Below, one piece after another: positions 52,699 through 54,403 of a stretch of DNA of 54,403 nucleotides. Made by a program: the position numbers and the translations under genes. The notes beneath the pieces were generated by a model. It saw only the letters and a program-made list of their open reading frames with translations, did no database searches and was not told where the DNA came from. Origin of the DNA: Acidobacteria bacterium 28-1 (GTDB lineage: Bacteria > Acidobacteriota > Blastocatellia > Pyrinomonadales > Pyrinomonadaceae); contig MWYZ01000017.1 of assembly GCA_002050365.1 (NCBI GenBank), forward strand, positions 1 through 54,403, in the 5' to 3' direction. Every line of letters starts with the position of its first letter. The first letter of the stretch is position 1.

Positions 52699-54015
52699 TT
52701 ATGATTTTGCCTGTTTTGATACCCAATCGGTCATTAAATCCAAGAAGCCGTCAGCATACCGAAAAAAGTGCCAAGGCTTTCCTTCTTCGGGAAAGACGAG
52801 AATGCCGTGCGTGGCGCGTGGAAAAACTTTAACCGTGTAATCTTTGCTTTTGCCGCTTCGCAAAGCCTTTCTGGTTGCATCGGCGATTCGATTTGCCGGA
52901 ACTTCTGTGTCTAACTCTCCGAAGATTGCCAGAACCGGAATTTTTAGTTTCTGTATATCGGCGTAAGCGTCATATTTGAATTGACCGTTCCACGCTTCCT
53001 GCAAAAGTTCTAACGAGCGCGGCGCGGCGACAAAACGAAACCATTTTTCTTTGCGCGACTTTTCAATCAGACCCGCAAATTGTTCCCAGCCTTGACCTGT
53101 TCGCGCTACTTCAAACTTCTTCTGCATAAAGGCGACTGCCGCTTTGATTTCATCTTCGGAAAACCCTTCGGCGCGTGTTTCGGCTTCGACTCGATAGACT
53201 TCCGATTCCCAACTCGGAATGCCGCCGCCGGAAAGGACAATCAGAAACGCCACGTCTTTTGAACGAGCGGCGGCATATTCGACAACCCAACCGCCGTTGC
53301 TCGGACCGTATAAGCCGATGCGCTTCGGATTGATTTCCTTGCGAGTTTTTAGAAATTCAACGCCCGCTAAAGCGTCTCCGGCTAAATCTTCAAAACTCGA
53401 ACGTCCCCAATCAACAAGGTCGGGCGATGAAGCACCGACACCGCGTTTATCATAAATCAGCGTAGCAATTCCGCGACGAGCAAAAAGGTCGGCATAGAAA
53501 CGCGAAAGGTCGCGCGTATCGGGTCCGCCGCCGTGCGTGAAAACAATTGCCGGATGAGAGCCTCTCGTTGAGGGAACGGTTAAAGTTCCGCCCAAAGTTA
53601 TATTCCCGTTGCGAAAGCGAACTTCTTCCTGTTTATACGGGAGCGGTTCTTCTTTTGCGCGTTCGAGATAAAATGTTCCGGTCAGCCCGATGACTTGTAA
53701 GTTTCCGGTAATCTTGCCGTCTCGTATTTCTCCGTCAAAAACGGCGGCGATATTTTCCTGTTCAAAATGAGCTTTGGGAAAACTTAAAGAAATGTTAGAT
53801 AAAGGCTGCCTGAACATTCCGACATCCGGCATCGTCATTGTTCCCTCAACACCGTCAGCAGTAGTTTTGAAGTTAAGAGAAACTTTGGCTTCCGAACCTT
53901 CCCGCACCAACGCACCTTGCCATTCGCCGTCAAGCGACGTTTGCGCCGCATAAGAGGAAGCAACCCAAAAAGCACATAAAAAAATAGCTGTGATAAATTT
54001 TACGGTTTTAGTCAT
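52699..54015 (-). CDS. Secreted alpha/beta hydrolase (cassette 10)
   Basis: From ATG 54015 the protein has 438 residues with a signal peptide (FITAIFLCAFWVASSYAAQ). An N-terminal beta domain (about 25-140) precedes an alpha/beta-hydrolase fold with oxyanion segment VFTHGGGPDTRD, nucleophile Ser in RIGLYGPSNGGWVVEYAA, Asp in IFGELDTEVP and His in PRATHGILVF. It is probably a periplasmic esterase or peptidase of the dienelactone-hydrolase-like group. It is the largest cargo here and the only one with an export signal. The upstream frame into attC 11 is excluded. TATAAT occurs in the attC 11 loop just upstream and might act as a promoter. Confidence 0.9.
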   Translation of the reverse strand: MTKTVKFITAIFLCAFWVASSYAAQTSLDGEWQGALVREGSEAKVSLNFKTTADGVEGTMTMPDVGMFRQPLSNISLSFPKAHFEQENIAAVFDGEIRDGKITGNLQVIGLTGTFYLERAKEEPLPYKQEEVRFRNGNITLGGTLTVPSTRGSHPAIVFTHGGGPDTRDLSRFYADLFARRGIATLIYDKRGVGASSPDLVDWGRSSFEDLAGDALAGVEFLKTRKEINPKRIGLYGPSNGGWVVEYAAARSKDVAFLIVLSGGGIPSWESEVYRVEAETRAEGFSEDEIKAAVAFMQKKFEVARTGQGWEQFAGLIEKSRKEKWFRFVAAPRSLELLQEAWNGQFKYDAYADIQKLKIPVLAIFGELDTEVPANRIADATRKALRSGKSKDYTVKVFPRATHGILVFPEEGKPWHFFRYADGFLDLMTDWVSKQAKS

Positions 54016-54061
54016 TAGAATAATCGTATCATCCGCGCTTGAAGTTAGTATACGGTTAGAA

Positions 54062-54173
54062 GCATAACGGTTGAGTTGACGTGGGGCGAAACCGATTATA
54101 CGCAACTTCAGGTTAAAGAAAGAAGATTTTAAAGAGAAGCTGTTTCGCCCTCACGTCCAATGATTTGTTGGGC
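54062..54173 (-). repeat. attC site 11
   Basis: Cores GCATAAC (complement of GTTATGC of site 10) and GTTGGGC; arms as in site 2. Length is 112 nt. Confidence 0.93.
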
Positions 54174-54191
54174 AGATGCGAATCACTCAAC

Positions 54192-54403
54192 TCACAGCAG
54201 AGGAGAAAGCATCTCTGCAACTTTCTCAGGAGCTACGTCTGTATTATCAATTCTTAAATCATAGTCCGCATAGCGACACTGTTCTTCGTAAACCATTGCT
54301 AATTCTTCATCCGTCAGGCACATGCCTCTTTCGCAGAATCTACGATTTAGCTCACTGAACTCTGGCAACAACTGAACAATTTTGGGCTCATACGGTTGTA
54401 ACA
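54192..54403 (-). CDS. P-loop-kinase-like protein, C-terminal part (cassette 11, partial)
   Basis: The frame enters from the right edge and stops with TGA at 54194-54192, 19 bases from attC 11. The 70 visible residues contain LNRRFCERGMCLTDEELAMV and YADYDLRIDNTDVAPEKVAE. The second is the usual C-terminal strand-helix of small nucleotide/P-loop kinases such as adenylylsulfate- or chloramphenicol-phosphotransferase-like proteins. The Walker A motif would lie outside the window. Confidence 0.6.
   Translation of the reverse strand, partial: LQPYEPKIVQLLPEFSELNRRFCERGMCLTDEELAMVYEEQCRYADYDLRIDNTDVAPEKVAEMLSPLL

Noticed and set aside
47277..54173. CRISPR array
   Set aside because: Repeats are imperfect dyads of about 112 nt separated by whole genes, not short direct repeats with uniform spacers.
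47277..54173. Plus-strand orientation of the cassettes
   Set aside because: Core boxes alone are symmetric, but ORFs and the extra unpaired base both indicate the minus strand.

Overview
The window reads as an ordinary chromosomal segment of a moderately low-GC Gram-negative bacterium, followed from about 47.3 kb to the right edge by an integron gene-cassette array. The best guess for the host (inference, no rRNA present) is Acidobacteriota, class Blastocatellia / Pyrinomonadaceae-like. Pointers are the abundance of FG-GAP/VCBS surface proteins, an Asn/Thr-rich lipoprotein tail, futalosine-pathway menaquinone genes, a tonB-exbB-exbD-exbD-TPR block and a Blastocatellia-like mix of codon use.

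Layout. 0-0.7 kb: edge of an IS630-type transposase and a frameshifted AlbA_2/Schlafen-type gene. 0.9-9 kb: ppk2, a DUF4142 protein, TPP riboswitch-thiC, a small GNAT gene, mqnA, mqnC, a pRiA4b-ORF3-like gene and a cyanophycinase-like peptidase. 9-12.1 kb: two paralogous acyl desaturases separated by an AT-rich insert that carries a gene with an in-frame amber codon and lies between 34-bp direct repeats. 12.3-14 kb: a histidine kinase / response regulator pair. 14-15.3 kb: ssrA (tmRNA) and an exact 590-bp tandem duplication creating a 5'-truncated second copy, with remnants of a beta-helix protein and an IS630 transposase. 15.3-28.3 kb: VCBS-repeat surface proteins (one large, and two tandem paralogues on the minus strand), decayed surface-gene fragments, a deoxyhypusine-synthase-like protein, hmuS- and chaN-like haem genes, a CsbD/stress protein, a methyltransferase and a KpsF-type isomerase. 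28.6-36.4 kb: der, a MauE/double-redoxin fusion, a RelE/ParE-type toxin-antitoxin pair, tgt, yajC, secD, secF. 36.8-40.4 kb: tonB, exbB, two exbD and a TPR protein. 40.6-47 kb: rel, ridA, rpmB, a PpiC lipoprotein, an ABC-F ATPase and a tiny membrane-protein ORF.

The cassette array holds 11 attC sites (96-114 nt) that delimit ten complete cassettes and one partial cassette. Orientation is minus, shown both by the ORFs and by an extra unpaired base in the arm on the ORF side of each site. Cargo: TspO/MBR, GNAT, an ORF-less cassette, an uncharacterised protein, two micro-cassettes of about 100 bp, an IS200-type transposase, an isochorismatase-like hydrolase, a DUF4037-type nucleotidyltransferase-like protein, a secreted alpha/beta hydrolase and the C-terminus of a P-loop-kinase-like protein. 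No integrase lies in the window; with this orientation it would be to the right.

A second unusual theme is a set of intergenic palindromes built from short tandem units (7-mers, once a 9-mer). Each has a different sequence, but all share the same inverted-arm layout, and several touch the stop codon of one gene and the start codon of the next.
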